From NCBI GenBank assembly GCA_943354965.1, contig CALRDN010000006.1, forward strand, positions 1 to 64,000: a stretch of 64,000 nucleotides of DNA, written 5' to 3'. The stretch is from Candidatus Peribacteria bacterium. GTDB taxonomy: Bacteria > Patescibacteriota > Gracilibacteria > UBA1369 > UBA12463. The position numbers and the translations under genes are program-made. The notes under the pieces are model-generated. The model was not told the DNA's origin and made no database searches. It worked only from the letters and a program-made list of their open reading frames with translations. Shown here one piece after another: positions 8,480 to 18,599 of the stretch; position 1 is the first letter of the stretch; every line of letters starts with the position of its first letter.

Positions 8480-9940
8480 ATGACAAAAAATATTCAAACA
8501 GACGTACTCGTAATTGGATCCGGAATAGGTGGTCTTTTAACAGCACTACTCATAAGCAAAAATAAAAAAATAATAATCGTCACAAAATCTTCACTCTCGC
8601 AAACAGCAACACGCTTGGCGCAGGGAGGCATTGCGGCAGTACAAAATTTTGAACAAGATAGTTTTCGAGAACATGAGGCCGACACTATAAAGGCAGGACA
8701 CAGCATCAATAAGCCAAGAATCGTGAAAGAGGTAGTAGAAATGGGGCCGGAAATAATAGCATTACTGGAAAGCTTGCATATTCATTTCGATGAATCGCTT
8801 CATCTCGAGGGAGGCCACTCACATCATAGAGTTGTCCACATAAAGGACATGACAGGAAAAATAATTGAAGAAAAACTTATTCAGGCGGTAAGAAAAAGCA
8901 AAAACATTCATATATATGAGCACATGCTCGCTATTAATCTGCTCTACGGCAATAATATCTGTCATGGTGCCACCTTTTTTAAAAACAACACGATAGTAGG
9001 GATTCAAGCCAGCGAAACCGTCCTGGCAACTGGCGGAATAGGACAAGTTTACCTTCATACCACAAATCCGGGCGTGGCTACAGGGGATGGAATAGCTATG
9101 GCAAGTCGCGCAGGAGTCGAAATTGAAGGCATGGAGTTTATTCAATTCCATCCAACCGCGCTCGAAGAGAACAAGACCCCCCAATTACTTCTCAGTGAAG
9201 CCCTACGAGGAGCGGGTGCACGAATTCTCAACTCCAAGGGTGAGCATTTTATGAAAAAATACGACGAGCGAGGAGATCTAAGTTCAAGAGACATTGTAAC
9301 AAAAGCAATATTCGAGGAGCTCAAAAAAGGGCAAGTATATCTACAATTTGAGGTGTACAAAAAAAGTATACATAAAGATTTCCCAACGATTTCCGCAGCA
9401 ATTAAGCAAAAAAAGAATCTAGATCTCGCAAAAGATATGATTCCCATTACGCCTGTAGCGCATTATCTCTGCGGCGGCATAAAAACAGACGGTCATGGAA
9501 AGACATCAATGAAGCATCTCTACGCCGTAGGCGAGTGTGCCTCTACAGGGCTACACGGAGCTAATAGACTTGCATCAAACTCGCTTCTGGAAGCAGCCGC
9601 ATTCGCTGTAAAAACCGCAGAGCATGTACTAAAAAATTATACAAAGAATAAGACTATAAAAGCACAAGCCAAGTTCACTCCAGCAACGCAAACCTACAAA
9701 CTCAAAAGCCTGAGAAAAAAGATACAAACCATAATGTGGGAAAAAGTTGGAATACTGCGCACGACAGAGGGACTCAAAACTGCCGTGCAGGAGCTCACCT
9801 CAATCCGCAACCTTCTCCCTCCCCCGCATCTCATCAATCGAGAAATCAGTGATACAAAAAATATTCTCGACGTAAGTCTTATCATCGCAAAAGCAGCCAC
9901 TGCACGCAAAAAAAGCATCGGTTGCCACTGGCGAGTATGA
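8480..9940 (+). CDS. nadB: L-aspartate oxidase NadB
   Basis: An FAD-dependent oxidase that converts L-aspartate to iminoaspartate, the first step of de novo NAD synthesis. Seen: dinucleotide-binding VIGSGIGG (residues 11-18), RLAQGGIAAV, EFIQFHPTAL, SEALRGAGARI with the following dehydrogenase-type core, HYLCGGIKTDGHGKTS and YAVGECASTGLHGANRLASNSLLEA near the C-terminus. At 486 residues it is slightly short. The succinate dehydrogenase flavoprotein relative is excluded by the NadB-type start and the absence of partner subunits. No nadA or nadC lies in the window. It converges on prfA and ends with TGA, one base before the prfA stop. Confidence 0.93.
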   Translation: MTKNIQTDVLVIGSGIGGLLTALLISKNKKIIIVTKSSLSQTATRLAQGGIAAVQNFEQDSFREHEADTIKAGHSINKPRIVKEVVEMGPEIIALLESLHIHFDESLHLEGGHSHHRVVHIKDMTGKIIEEKLIQAVRKSKNIHIYEHMLAINLLYGNNICHGATFFKNNTIVGIQASETVLATGGIGQVYLHTTNPGVATGDGIAMASRAGVEIEGMEFIQFHPTALEENKTPQLLLSEALRGAGARILNSKGEHFMKKYDERGDLSSRDIVTKAIFEELKKGQVYLQFEVYKKSIHKDFPTISAAIKQKKNLDLAKDMIPITPVAHYLCGGIKTDGHGKTSMKHLYAVGECASTGLHGANRLASNSLLEAAAFAVKTAEHVLKNYTKNKTIKAQAKFTPATQTYKLKSLRKKIQTIMWEKVGILRTTEGLKTAVQELTSIRNLLPPPHLINREISDTKNILDVSLIIAKAATARKKSIGCHWRV

Positions 9941-9941
9941 C

Positions 9942-11015
9942 TTAATCGTCAACGTTAGAAGCGAGCATCTGAGCCTGATCGCTCGCGATCATGGCATCCA
10001 TAATGTGATCAATCTCCCCTATCATAATCATAGGGATATTACTCCAGCTCTCCTTGATACGGTGATCTGTTACGCGATCTTGAGGGAAGTTGTAGGTACG
10101 AATCTTGTCAGAACGCTCTCCACCACCAATCTGCGCCAGACGAGAAGCCCCCTCGGCTTTTTCACGTTTTTCCTGCTCGAAGGCATATAGTCTCGCTCTC
10201 AAAATAGACATAGCCTTGTGCCTGTTCTTCAGCTGTGAACGCTCATCCTGGCACGCTACGACGATTCCAGATGGCATATGGGTAATACGAACAGCGGAGT
10301 CAGTCGTATTCACGCTCTGTCCACCTGATCCACCGGAACGATAGACATCAATACGTAAATCCTGATCACGAACCTCGACATCGACCTCTTCGACCTCAGG
10401 AAAAACCGCTACTGATGCCGTAGACGTATGAATTCTTCCCTGCGATTCCGTAGCCGGTATTCGCTGAACACGATGAACGCCTGATTCGTACTTCATACGG
10501 CCATACACGCCCTTACCATTAATTTTAAAAATAAGCTCTCTTACTCCTCCAGCACTCGCTTCTGACTGACTCATAAGCTCAACGACAAAACTGCGATTTT
10601 CCGCCCACTTCATATACATTCTTCCAAGTTCTGCGGCAAAAAGAGCCGCTTCTTCGCCGCCTACGGCGGCTCGAATTTCAACGATACAGTTTTTCATATC
10701 ATTGGGATCCTTCGGCAAAAGCTCAATTTTCACCACCTCGAGAAGTTTATTCATTTTCTCCGTCGCCTCATCTAATTCACCCTGAGCAAACTCCTTCATA
10801 TCCGCATCAGACTCATGGGCAAGGATCTCCTTTGAATCTCGAATAACCTGATCAAGTCTCTGATGCTCTAGAAAAAGCGCACGAGGACGTTCTAGATGCG
10901 CTAATCTCTGACCGATACGCTTCAGCTCTACTGGCTGTGAGGCAATATTGGGATCCTCCAATTGCGATTGAAGTGTATCGTACTCCGCCGAAAGTTTTTT
11001 GAGCTTATCAATCAT
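9942..11015 (-). CDS. prfA: Peptide chain release factor 1
   Basis: Class I release factor that reads UAA and UAG and triggers peptidyl-tRNA hydrolysis. The GGQ catalytic motif is in [17 protein letters not shown] and the codon-reading PxT tripeptide appears as Pro-Ala-Thr in [17 protein letters not shown], which marks RF1 rather than RF2. Full length at 357 residues. It lies 23 bases downstream of prmC, whose product methylates the GGQ glutamine. Since TGA is used as a stop in this window, an RF2 gene should exist elsewhere. Confidence 0.97.
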   Translation of the reverse strand: MIDKLKKLSAEYDTLQSQLEDPNIASQPVELKRIGQRLAHLERPRALFLEHQRLDQVIRDSKEILAHESDADMKEFAQGELDEATEKMNKLLEVVKIELLPKDPNDMKNCIVEIRAAVGGEEAALFAAELGRMYMKWAENRSFVVELMSQSEASAGGVRELIFKINGKGVYGRMKYESGVHRVQRIPATESQGRIHTSTASVAVFPEVEEVDVEVRDQDLRIDVYRSGGSGGQSVNTTDSAVRITHMPSGIVVACQDERSQLKNRHKAMSILRARLYAFEQEKREKAEGASRLAQIGGGERSDKIRTYNFPQDRVTDHRIKESWSNIPMIMIGEIDHIMDAMIASDQAQMLASNVDD

Positions 11016-11038
11016 AGCCTGCGAATTATAGAGGAATT

Positions 11039-11893
11039 TTACAAAAAAGAAACTACGAAAACACGATCAATGCCGGCAAGGTCCGGTTGTATCCGAATAG
11101 AAGATGCCTTATGTTCAAAAAAAGTATTCAATAAAGAAAATACATCATCACTTTGGCCAAAACCAAACTCCCCTATTACGCATTTTGGAAGAGACTTTCG
11201 TATCAAAATTTGCTGAAACAATTTTTTGTACAGAACAAGCCCATCGTCGCCACCATACAGTGCAAGTGAAGGTTCATACGCATCTACATCCACAGAAACT
11301 ACGTGATGGGTCTTCGTTCCTATATATGGAAGATTCGTCACAATGATATCAAATTCTTGATCTAATAAATTGATCAATAAATCACTCTCCAAAATTTTCA
11401 CCTTTTCGAGCACTCCTAACCTCTCGGCGTTCATGGTAGTAACCCCAAGAGCATCAGGAGAAATATCGACAAGGGTCACGTGAGAACCAGGGAGTTCAAG
11501 CGCTAAAGAAAGTCCGATACAGCCCGATCCACAGCCAATATCCAAGATCCTTGGTGATGCTAGTCCCAGCGCCCCAACATGCTCAACTGCCTGTTCTACA
11601 AGCATCTCTGTCTCCGGGCGAGGAATTAATACCCTCTCGTCTACATAAAAAATCCGACCAAAAAACTCTTTCGAACGAGTAATATAACTTACAGGCTTAC
11701 CGCTCTTAACCTGCTCCATAAAGTCAAAAAAACGTGAACTATAAGCCTCACCAACCTGTTTATCACATGAACAAAAAAGTTGCTCACGAGTTAAGCCCAT
11801 CATAGATCCCAGCACCAATTCAGCATCGAGTCTGGGGGTTGATCTACTTACCAGAACTTCTGCTCCCTGAATAAGAATCTCACCTATAGTCAT
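11039..11893 (-). CDS. prmC: Release factor glutamine methyltransferase PrmC (HemK)
   Basis: An S-adenosylmethionine-dependent methyltransferase that methylates the Gln of the GGQ loop of release factors. Seen: N-terminal helical release-factor-binding domain (about 1-80), [18 protein letters not shown]-binding [16 protein letters not shown], and the substrate-glutamine motif as NLPYI where most family members have NPPY. The pairing with prfA is usual, but the order here is prmC first. Length (284) is normal. It lies just past the bS21 terminator, so it needs its own promoter. Confidence 0.93.
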   Translation of the reverse strand: MTIGEILIQGAEVLVSRSTPRLDAELVLGSMMGLTREQLFCSCDKQVGEAYSSRFFDFMEQVKSGKPVSYITRSKEFFGRIFYVDERVLIPRPETEMLVEQAVEHVGALGLASPRILDIGCGSGCIGLSLALELPGSHVTLVDISPDALGVTTMNAERLGVLEKVKILESDLLINLLDQEFDIIVTNLPYIGTKTHHVVSVDVDAYEPSLALYGGDDGLVLYKKLFQQILIRKSLPKCVIGEFGFGQSDDVFSLLNTFFEHKASSIRIQPDLAGIDRVFVVSFL

Positions 11894-11914
11894 ACATACC
11901 AGATAAAACTATAC

Positions 11915-11946
11915 AAAAAAGGCCCCAATGACTTGAGGCCTTTTGC
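11915..11946. terminator. Terminator downstream of rpsU
   Basis: An inverted repeat of AAAAGGCC and GGCCTTTT (extended by a mismatch-tolerant pair) around a loop of about 12 bases. On the minus strand the stem is followed by TTTTTT, a classic intrinsic terminator for rpsU. It separates rpsU from the prmC-prfA pair. Confidence 0.8.
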
Positions 11947-11954
11947 TTTTGTTC

Positions 11955-12161
11955 CTAATAAAACTTCGACTTCTCCTTCAACTTTCGGTACTTCGTTCGC
12001 ATAAGAGCAGCGCTCTTAACTTTGCGATCGCTAGGCGGCTTAACGCGGTATCGTTTAGCTTTGAGAGCAACGATGACTCGGCTTTGCTGAACCTTCTTAT
12101 TAAAACGTCCAATAAGACGCTCTGGAGACTCTTTCGGATTTCGGACAATAGTAAGTGACAT
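11955..12161 (-). CDS. rpsU: 30S ribosomal protein bS21
   Basis: Small-subunit protein bS21, 68 residues, very basic, located at the platform near the 3' end of 16S rRNA. It has the usual start SLTIVRNPKESPERLIGRFNK and a C-terminal basic helix (KRYRVKPPSDRKVKSAALMR). In Bacteroidetes bS21 helps hide the anti-Shine-Dalgarno sequence; its presence here is notable because genes in this window lack Shine-Dalgarno motifs. It has a strong promoter and its own terminator, so it is a monocistronic unit. Confidence 0.95.
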   Translation of the reverse strand: MSLTIVRNPKESPERLIGRFNKKVQQSRVIVALKAKRYRVKPPSDRKVKSAALMRTKYRKLKEKSKFY

Positions 12162-12187
12162 GTAAATTGGTGTAATAAAGCTGGCTC

Positions 12188-12215
12188 AGTCTAGCAAAAC
12201 AAAAGGAAATGTCAA
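12188..12215 (-). promoter_or_regulatory. Promoter of rpsU
   Basis: On the minus strand a perfect TTGACA (12210-12215), a 16-base spacer and TAGACT (12188-12193) preceded by TG plus one base. The start site would fall near 12181, about 20 bases before the ATG. Confidence 0.7.
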
Positions 12216-12222
12216 GAACTAG

Positions 12223-14194
<1,972 letters not shown>

Positions 14195-14199
14195 GCAAA

Positions 14200-16695
14200 T
14201 TATTGTGGAACCCCCAGGTCACTTGCCACTTTTTGGTAGAAAGTTTTTTCGTAGAATACTTTCACGGCATCAGCAAAGCCATCTATCGGAAATTCTTCAG
14301 TCATCTTCTCGGACTGGCCTAAAACAGAGAGAGAGACAGATGATACCATGTTCGTTTTTAAATCGAGGGAAAAGCCAAGAACAATAGGATTTTCATCAAA
14401 AGGAAGCTCGACTCCGGTAAGCTGAAAAAGCTTGGAAGGATAATTAACCGTTGCAACCATATCGATAGTTACCTTAAAACCAAGATCAGTGAACTTCTTT
14501 ACAATGAAAAGCTTGGCAACCTTCTCGACAGAGTTGTCGGCAAAAGATCCAGCAAGAGCACTGCTTGTATCATTCGTAATGGCAAGAAGAGGAGAACTAT
14601 TAGCTGATGTTGGCTTGAAAATAGTTCTCAACTGACCAAGAGGAACAGCCGCAGAGAGAACAATCTCGTTATAGACCTTAACGTCGGATATGAGAGCACT
14701 ATCGCGATCATAGATGGCGCTAAATGGAATACCGTTATACTCGGCAGAAGTGATAAATACCTGCTTCTGATCTTTATCGAGAAGAGGACTCACTTGAAGT
14801 TTCGAAACGCCAAAGCCGGCGAATGTTCGCTGAACATCCAAAAGAGTCTGTCTCGACTCTTGAGAACTGAGAGGAATCGTTCCCAGTAGCCCTTTCTGAA
14901 GACTATCAATTTCCTGCTGCTCGGCAACATTCTTGGTGAATGCCACGAAACGATCCTTATGAGTCTGACCATGAACGGTTGAGTCAGCAAACTCACTACT
15001 ATTAAGATACTTCCAAAAACTCTGCTGCAACTTAAGAGCATCGCGGAAAAGCTGAACAGCTGCCACGTCTGCACTTGAATCAGTAGCAGCCGTAATATCA
15101 GAAAGAAGCATAAACATGACGGCTCGAGCATCAACTAACTCAATTTTTTCATCAAAGAAATAGGAACGAAGTTTTTTGATAAGATCAATCTTCGCAGCAA
15201 TAAGTGTTTGATTTTCTTCTCTCTTATCGACACCTTCCGGAAGGAGTTTGAGCCATTCCGACTCGAGCTTGAACTTTTGAGTAAAATACGACTCCTTATA
15301 AAAAAGCGGTGACCGTAGATAGAGCTGCGACAAGAGCTGATTTTCCTCGGCAAGTACCTGGGGATTCTTTGAAATATCGTCAGAATACAATGCAAAAAGC
15401 TCCTGCGTTCCATCAATATACTGTTTGAAAAGCTGGTTCGTAACGATAGAGTCAAAGTCAAGCGCGCTATAAACATCATAGAGACTTGACCGAATCAATC
15501 TCGACGCACGATCAAAAGACAAATGATATCCACTCTGATTCAATTGCAATAACACATCGCGCAAATTAGTTTTAAGAGCGAACAGAGAACCATCCTGCGG
15601 GATTAAAAGAGAAAACCGCTGAAATCGATCCCATAGGGCATCATCAATAGCACTAACAAAATCCTCATCCCCTGATCGACTCCCTACAAGTTCGGTAAAA
15701 TATTTCATACGATCACCGGCGGCAGTCGTCTGCGAAACCGTAAAGAGATAGATAGCATCATCCAAATAAGAGAGCGCTCGCGTAACGGAGTCCCGACGAC
15801 GAATCTGGGAATCAAGCGTAAGTACATTACGGAAACTATGGAAACCACCATAAAGAAACGAGAGAGGATTTGATGGATCAGGATTAACCGTACTGCGTTC
15901 TTTAACCATATCAACTAGCAGAGCCAATGCGGTATACCGATAACTGGCATCAAGCTGATAGTTAAACTGAAACCAATTATTTTTTTTGATATCCGCATCA
16001 AGAAGTGGTTGATACTGAAACTCCTTCACCAATTTAGAATAGAGAAGCTTCTCTAATTTTGGTTGAATCCTGGAAAGAAGGACGTCGAGCTGATTCCCCT
16101 CCGTTACGAGAATACTATTGAGAGGACGCACATTGGCCGTAGCGAATGTCGCTCCGCTAGCAGCATCCGCAGACGAAGGAAGAAAAAGAGCGGTACGTAC
16201 CGGATTCTTTGCAGCAAAAATACGTAATTCGCCATCTCGAGAAAATACATTAAAGGCGTTGTTATCAGAAGAAGCCACGGCCCCCTGAGGAACATACACT
16301 ATCAAAGAATGCGTTGAGCCTATCGAACTAATCCACACCTCTCCACTCTCCAAGAGAATCTCATATGGCGAACTGAGCGAGACGGAAAGAACCTTAAGTT
16401 GCGTTGAGGGAGCGAGACGGGCAGTAGATCCCCCGGGGAAAGAAAGACTTACTCCGGTTTTGTCTCCGGAAGTAATCTGATACTTCGAAGAGATTCTATC
16501 ACCAGACTTTCCATCACGCTTGAGCGCAGGCGCATTCAAAACGGTCGCCGTAGAACCTGAGTCAAGATGGAGTTGAACATAAGACTCATCCTGCTTCATA
16601 TAGGAAGTACCAGTCGGAGCAAACCAACCTAGGCTCAACGTCACAAATAGAGCGCTGAGAAGGGCTAAAACAAGTTGATGAGATATCTTTTTCAT
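14200..16695 (-). CDS. Large membrane-anchored protein with FecR domain
   Basis: An 831-residue protein with one N-terminal hydrophobic segment (about residues 7-25) that serves as signal or anchor. Residues about 40-170 look like a FecR domain: SGDKTGVSLSFPGGSTARL, LLESGEVWIS and VYVPQGAVASSDNNAFNVF follow the family pattern of beta strands with a Gly-rich turn. FecR proteins sense or bind at the envelope, but this one has no sigma factor beside it. The remaining 650 residues are helix-rich and unrecognised, ending in beta-like stretches. It has a strong promoter divergent from the SLH protease gene, so the two may be co-regulated envelope proteins. Function unknown. Confidence 0.7.
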   Translation of the reverse strand: MKKISHQLVLALLSALFVTLSLGWFAPTGTSYMKQDESYVQLHLDSGSTATVLNAPALKRDGKSGDRISSKYQITSGDKTGVSLSFPGGSTARLAPSTQLKVLSVSLSSPYEILLESGEVWISSIGSTHSLIVYVPQGAVASSDNNAFNVFSRDGELRIFAAKNPVRTALFLPSSADAASGATFATANVRPLNSILVTEGNQLDVLLSRIQPKLEKLLYSKLVKEFQYQPLLDADIKKNNWFQFNYQLDASYRYTALALLVDMVKERSTVNPDPSNPLSFLYGGFHSFRNVLTLDSQIRRRDSVTRALSYLDDAIYLFTVSQTTAAGDRMKYFTELVGSRSGDEDFVSAIDDALWDRFQRFSLLIPQDGSLFALKTNLRDVLLQLNQSGYHLSFDRASRLIRSSLYDVYSALDFDSIVTNQLFKQYIDGTQELFALYSDDISKNPQVLAEENQLLSQLYLRSPLFYKESYFTQKFKLESEWLKLLPEGVDKREENQTLIAAKIDLIKKLRSYFFDEKIELVDARAVMFMLLSDITAATDSSADVAAVQLFRDALKLQQSFWKYLNSSEFADSTVHGQTHKDRFVAFTKNVAEQQEIDSLQKGLLGTIPLSSQESRQTLLDVQRTFAGFGVSKLQVSPLLDKDQKQVFITSAEYNGIPFSAIYDRDSALISDVKVYNEIVLSAAVPLGQLRTIFKPTSANSSPLLAITNDTSSALAGSFADNSVEKVAKLFIVKKFTDLGFKVTIDMVATVNYPSKLFQLTGVELPFDENPIVLGFSLDLKTNMVSSVSLSVLGQSEKMTEEFPIDGFADAVKVFYEKTFYQKVASDLGVPQ

Positions 16696-16713
16696 GTGTT
16701 TTTTATTCCCCTA

Positions 16714-16743
16714 ATTATACCACATTTATAGGATTTTAGTCAA
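16714..16743 (-). promoter_or_regulatory. Promoter of the FecR-domain gene
   Basis: Minus strand: TTGACT (16738-16743), an 18-base spacer ending TGG, and perfect TATAAT (16714-16719). The leader would be about 12 bases. Confidence 0.7.
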
Positions 16744-16753
16744 TCAAGGTAGG

Positions 16754-16782
16754 TTGCCGAATCCAGCTTCAAATAGTAGAGT
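16754..16782 (+). promoter_or_regulatory. Candidate promoter of the SLH-S41 protease
   Basis: TTGCCG (16754-16759), 17-base spacer, TAGAGT (16777-16782). It faces away from the FecR-gene promoter, with the two -35 boxes ten bases apart. The same TAGAGT -10 is found before the purQ-purS fusion. Confidence 0.4.
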
Positions 16783-16823
16783 AACGGGGCTAATAGAAGA
16801 CCTATTTCATTACAAAGATCATC

Positions 16824-18578
16824 ATGAAAAAAATTCTAGCTTCCATACTGATAATCGGACTGCTCATTCCCCTATCTGTACAGGCGGCAAACGATGACGC
16901 ATCCTCAGGAGACTACACAGAGGCTATCAAGTACATTCACAGCCTAGGGGTAATAGAAAAAGAAATTGATAACTTTTCTCCCAGCAAAAAAATAAGCAAA
17001 GGTGAGCTCTACAAACTCATATGGGATAGCGCCGGATTCAAAGGTGAAAAAATCAGCAAAATTCCAACGGGATTCACCGACGTCTCCCCTACCTCAAAAT
17101 TTGCACCGTATGTGAGAAAAAGCGTTGAGAGCGGCATACTCAAAAAAGGCGGCATGTTCCTTCCAAATGCAAAAGTATCTCGCATAGAAGCGCTCGAAAC
17201 GGTATTCACCATCATGGGAATCGGCATCACTCGTGTTTTTGATAAGAAAGAAGTTATATTCAAAGATATCCAAAATAACAACAAGTGGGCCCCTCTTGGA
17301 AAAACCGCCATGGAGTTCGATATATGGAGTACGAAACAGATGTTCGATCCAAGACAAAAAATAACACAAGGCGAGCTAGCATATTTCATCTACAAAATTT
17401 CATCTCAATTACGGCAAGATATTCCGCAAATTCAAGTAATGCAAATTCCATATCCGGACTCACAAAGTACATTTGTATCCGACGATGAATTCAAAGTACT
17501 GGAAGAAGTATGGGGCAGAATTCACGACAAATTTGTTTTCCGAGACAGAATAAATGACAAAAAATTAATCCAAGGAGCCATAGACGGCATGGTAAAAAAA
17601 TTAGATGATAAGTACACCGTCTACCAAGAACCGTCCGATGCAAAAAATTTCAACGAAACATTAAGTGGAGAGTTCGACGGCATTGGAATTTCAATTGATT
17701 TAATAGAAGGTAAGGTAATCATCATAAGCCCGATAAAAGGAACACCTGCTAATGATGCAGGACTCAGGGCAAACGACATCATCCTCGAAATTGATAAAAA
17801 AAATATACAAGGACTCAAACTCTCCGAGGTCTCAAGCATGATAAAAGGACCGGCCGGAACGAGTGTTGAGCTAATTATCGAAAGAGAAGGAAAAAAGAAA
17901 ACATATACTATCGTCCGCAAGAGAATAAAATTGGATGCGGTAACGAGCGAGATGAAGGGAAATACCGGCTACATCATGATTCGTAATTTCACGGAAACAA
18001 GTGGAGCAGAATTTGGAAGGGAGGTAAAAAGCCTGCTCACAAAAAATCCAACATCTATCGTCATCGATCTCCGTGATAATCCAGGCGGATATCTCGATGC
18101 ATCTCTCCAGATGCTCGACTATATTCTTCCAGCCAAAACTCGTCTCGCATCACTCATATTTGCCAAAAGAGAAACGGCAGAGCAGTTCCTCCAAGAGTCA
18201 GCCGGAATGGTAGGAAGAGCGGAAGTAGACCCCATCAAGCCTGAGGTAATTTTTTATGCTATTGGAAATGGGGAGTTATCAAATCTCCCGATAAAGGTTC
18301 TCATCAATGGCGGAAGCGCCTCTGCATCCGAAATCATGGCCGCCTCTCTCAAGGAAAACAATCACGCCACACTCATCGGAGAAAAAAGCTTCGGCAAGGG
18401 CACCGTCCAAGAAATCTCCGACTTCACTGACGGTTCCATGTTCAAACAAACCATCGGCCGATGGCAGACCCCTAACGAAAATAACCTCACCGCCAATCCC
18501 ATCAATCCCGACGTTACGGTCGTCGATAATCCAAAAACATTGAAAGATGAAGTACTGGAATATGCATTAAGTCACTAA
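16824..18578 (+). CDS. S41-family C-terminal processing protease with SLH-type N-terminus
   Basis: An exported serine protease of the CtpA/Prc type, 584 residues. A signal peptide ends near residue 22 (SVQAAND). Residues about 30-195 hold SLH-like repeats (FTDVSPTSKFAPYVRKSVES, FLPNAKVSRIEALETVFTI, FDPRQKITQGELAYFIYKI), which in other bacteria bind cell-wall polymers. A PDZ domain (about 270-365; FDGIGISIDL, AGLRANDIILEID) precedes the catalytic domain with Ser500 in GSASASE and Lys525 in FGKGTVQ, Gln529 following, spaced as in plant D1 processing protease. It probably trims C-termini of envelope proteins while tethered to the wall. Confidence 0.88.
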   Translation: MKKILASILIIGLLIPLSVQAANDDASSGDYTEAIKYIHSLGVIEKEIDNFSPSKKISKGELYKLIWDSAGFKGEKISKIPTGFTDVSPTSKFAPYVRKSVESGILKKGGMFLPNAKVSRIEALETVFTIMGIGITRVFDKKEVIFKDIQNNNKWAPLGKTAMEFDIWSTKQMFDPRQKITQGELAYFIYKISSQLRQDIPQIQVMQIPYPDSQSTFVSDDEFKVLEEVWGRIHDKFVFRDRINDKKLIQGAIDGMVKKLDDKYTVYQEPSDAKNFNETLSGEFDGIGISIDLIEGKVIIISPIKGTPANDAGLRANDIILEIDKKNIQGLKLSEVSSMIKGPAGTSVELIIEREGKKKTYTIVRKRIKLDAVTSEMKGNTGYIMIRNFTETSGAEFGREVKSLLTKNPTSIVIDLRDNPGGYLDASLQMLDYILPAKTRLASLIFAKRETAEQFLQESAGMVGRAEVDPIKPEVIFYAIGNGELSNLPIKVLINGGSASASEIMAASLKENNHATLIGEKSFGKGTVQEISDFTDGSMFKQTIGRWQTPNENNLTANPINPDVTVVDNPKTLKDEVLEYALSH

Positions 18579-18599
18579 TGCAAGAGTCTAAAAGAGTTA

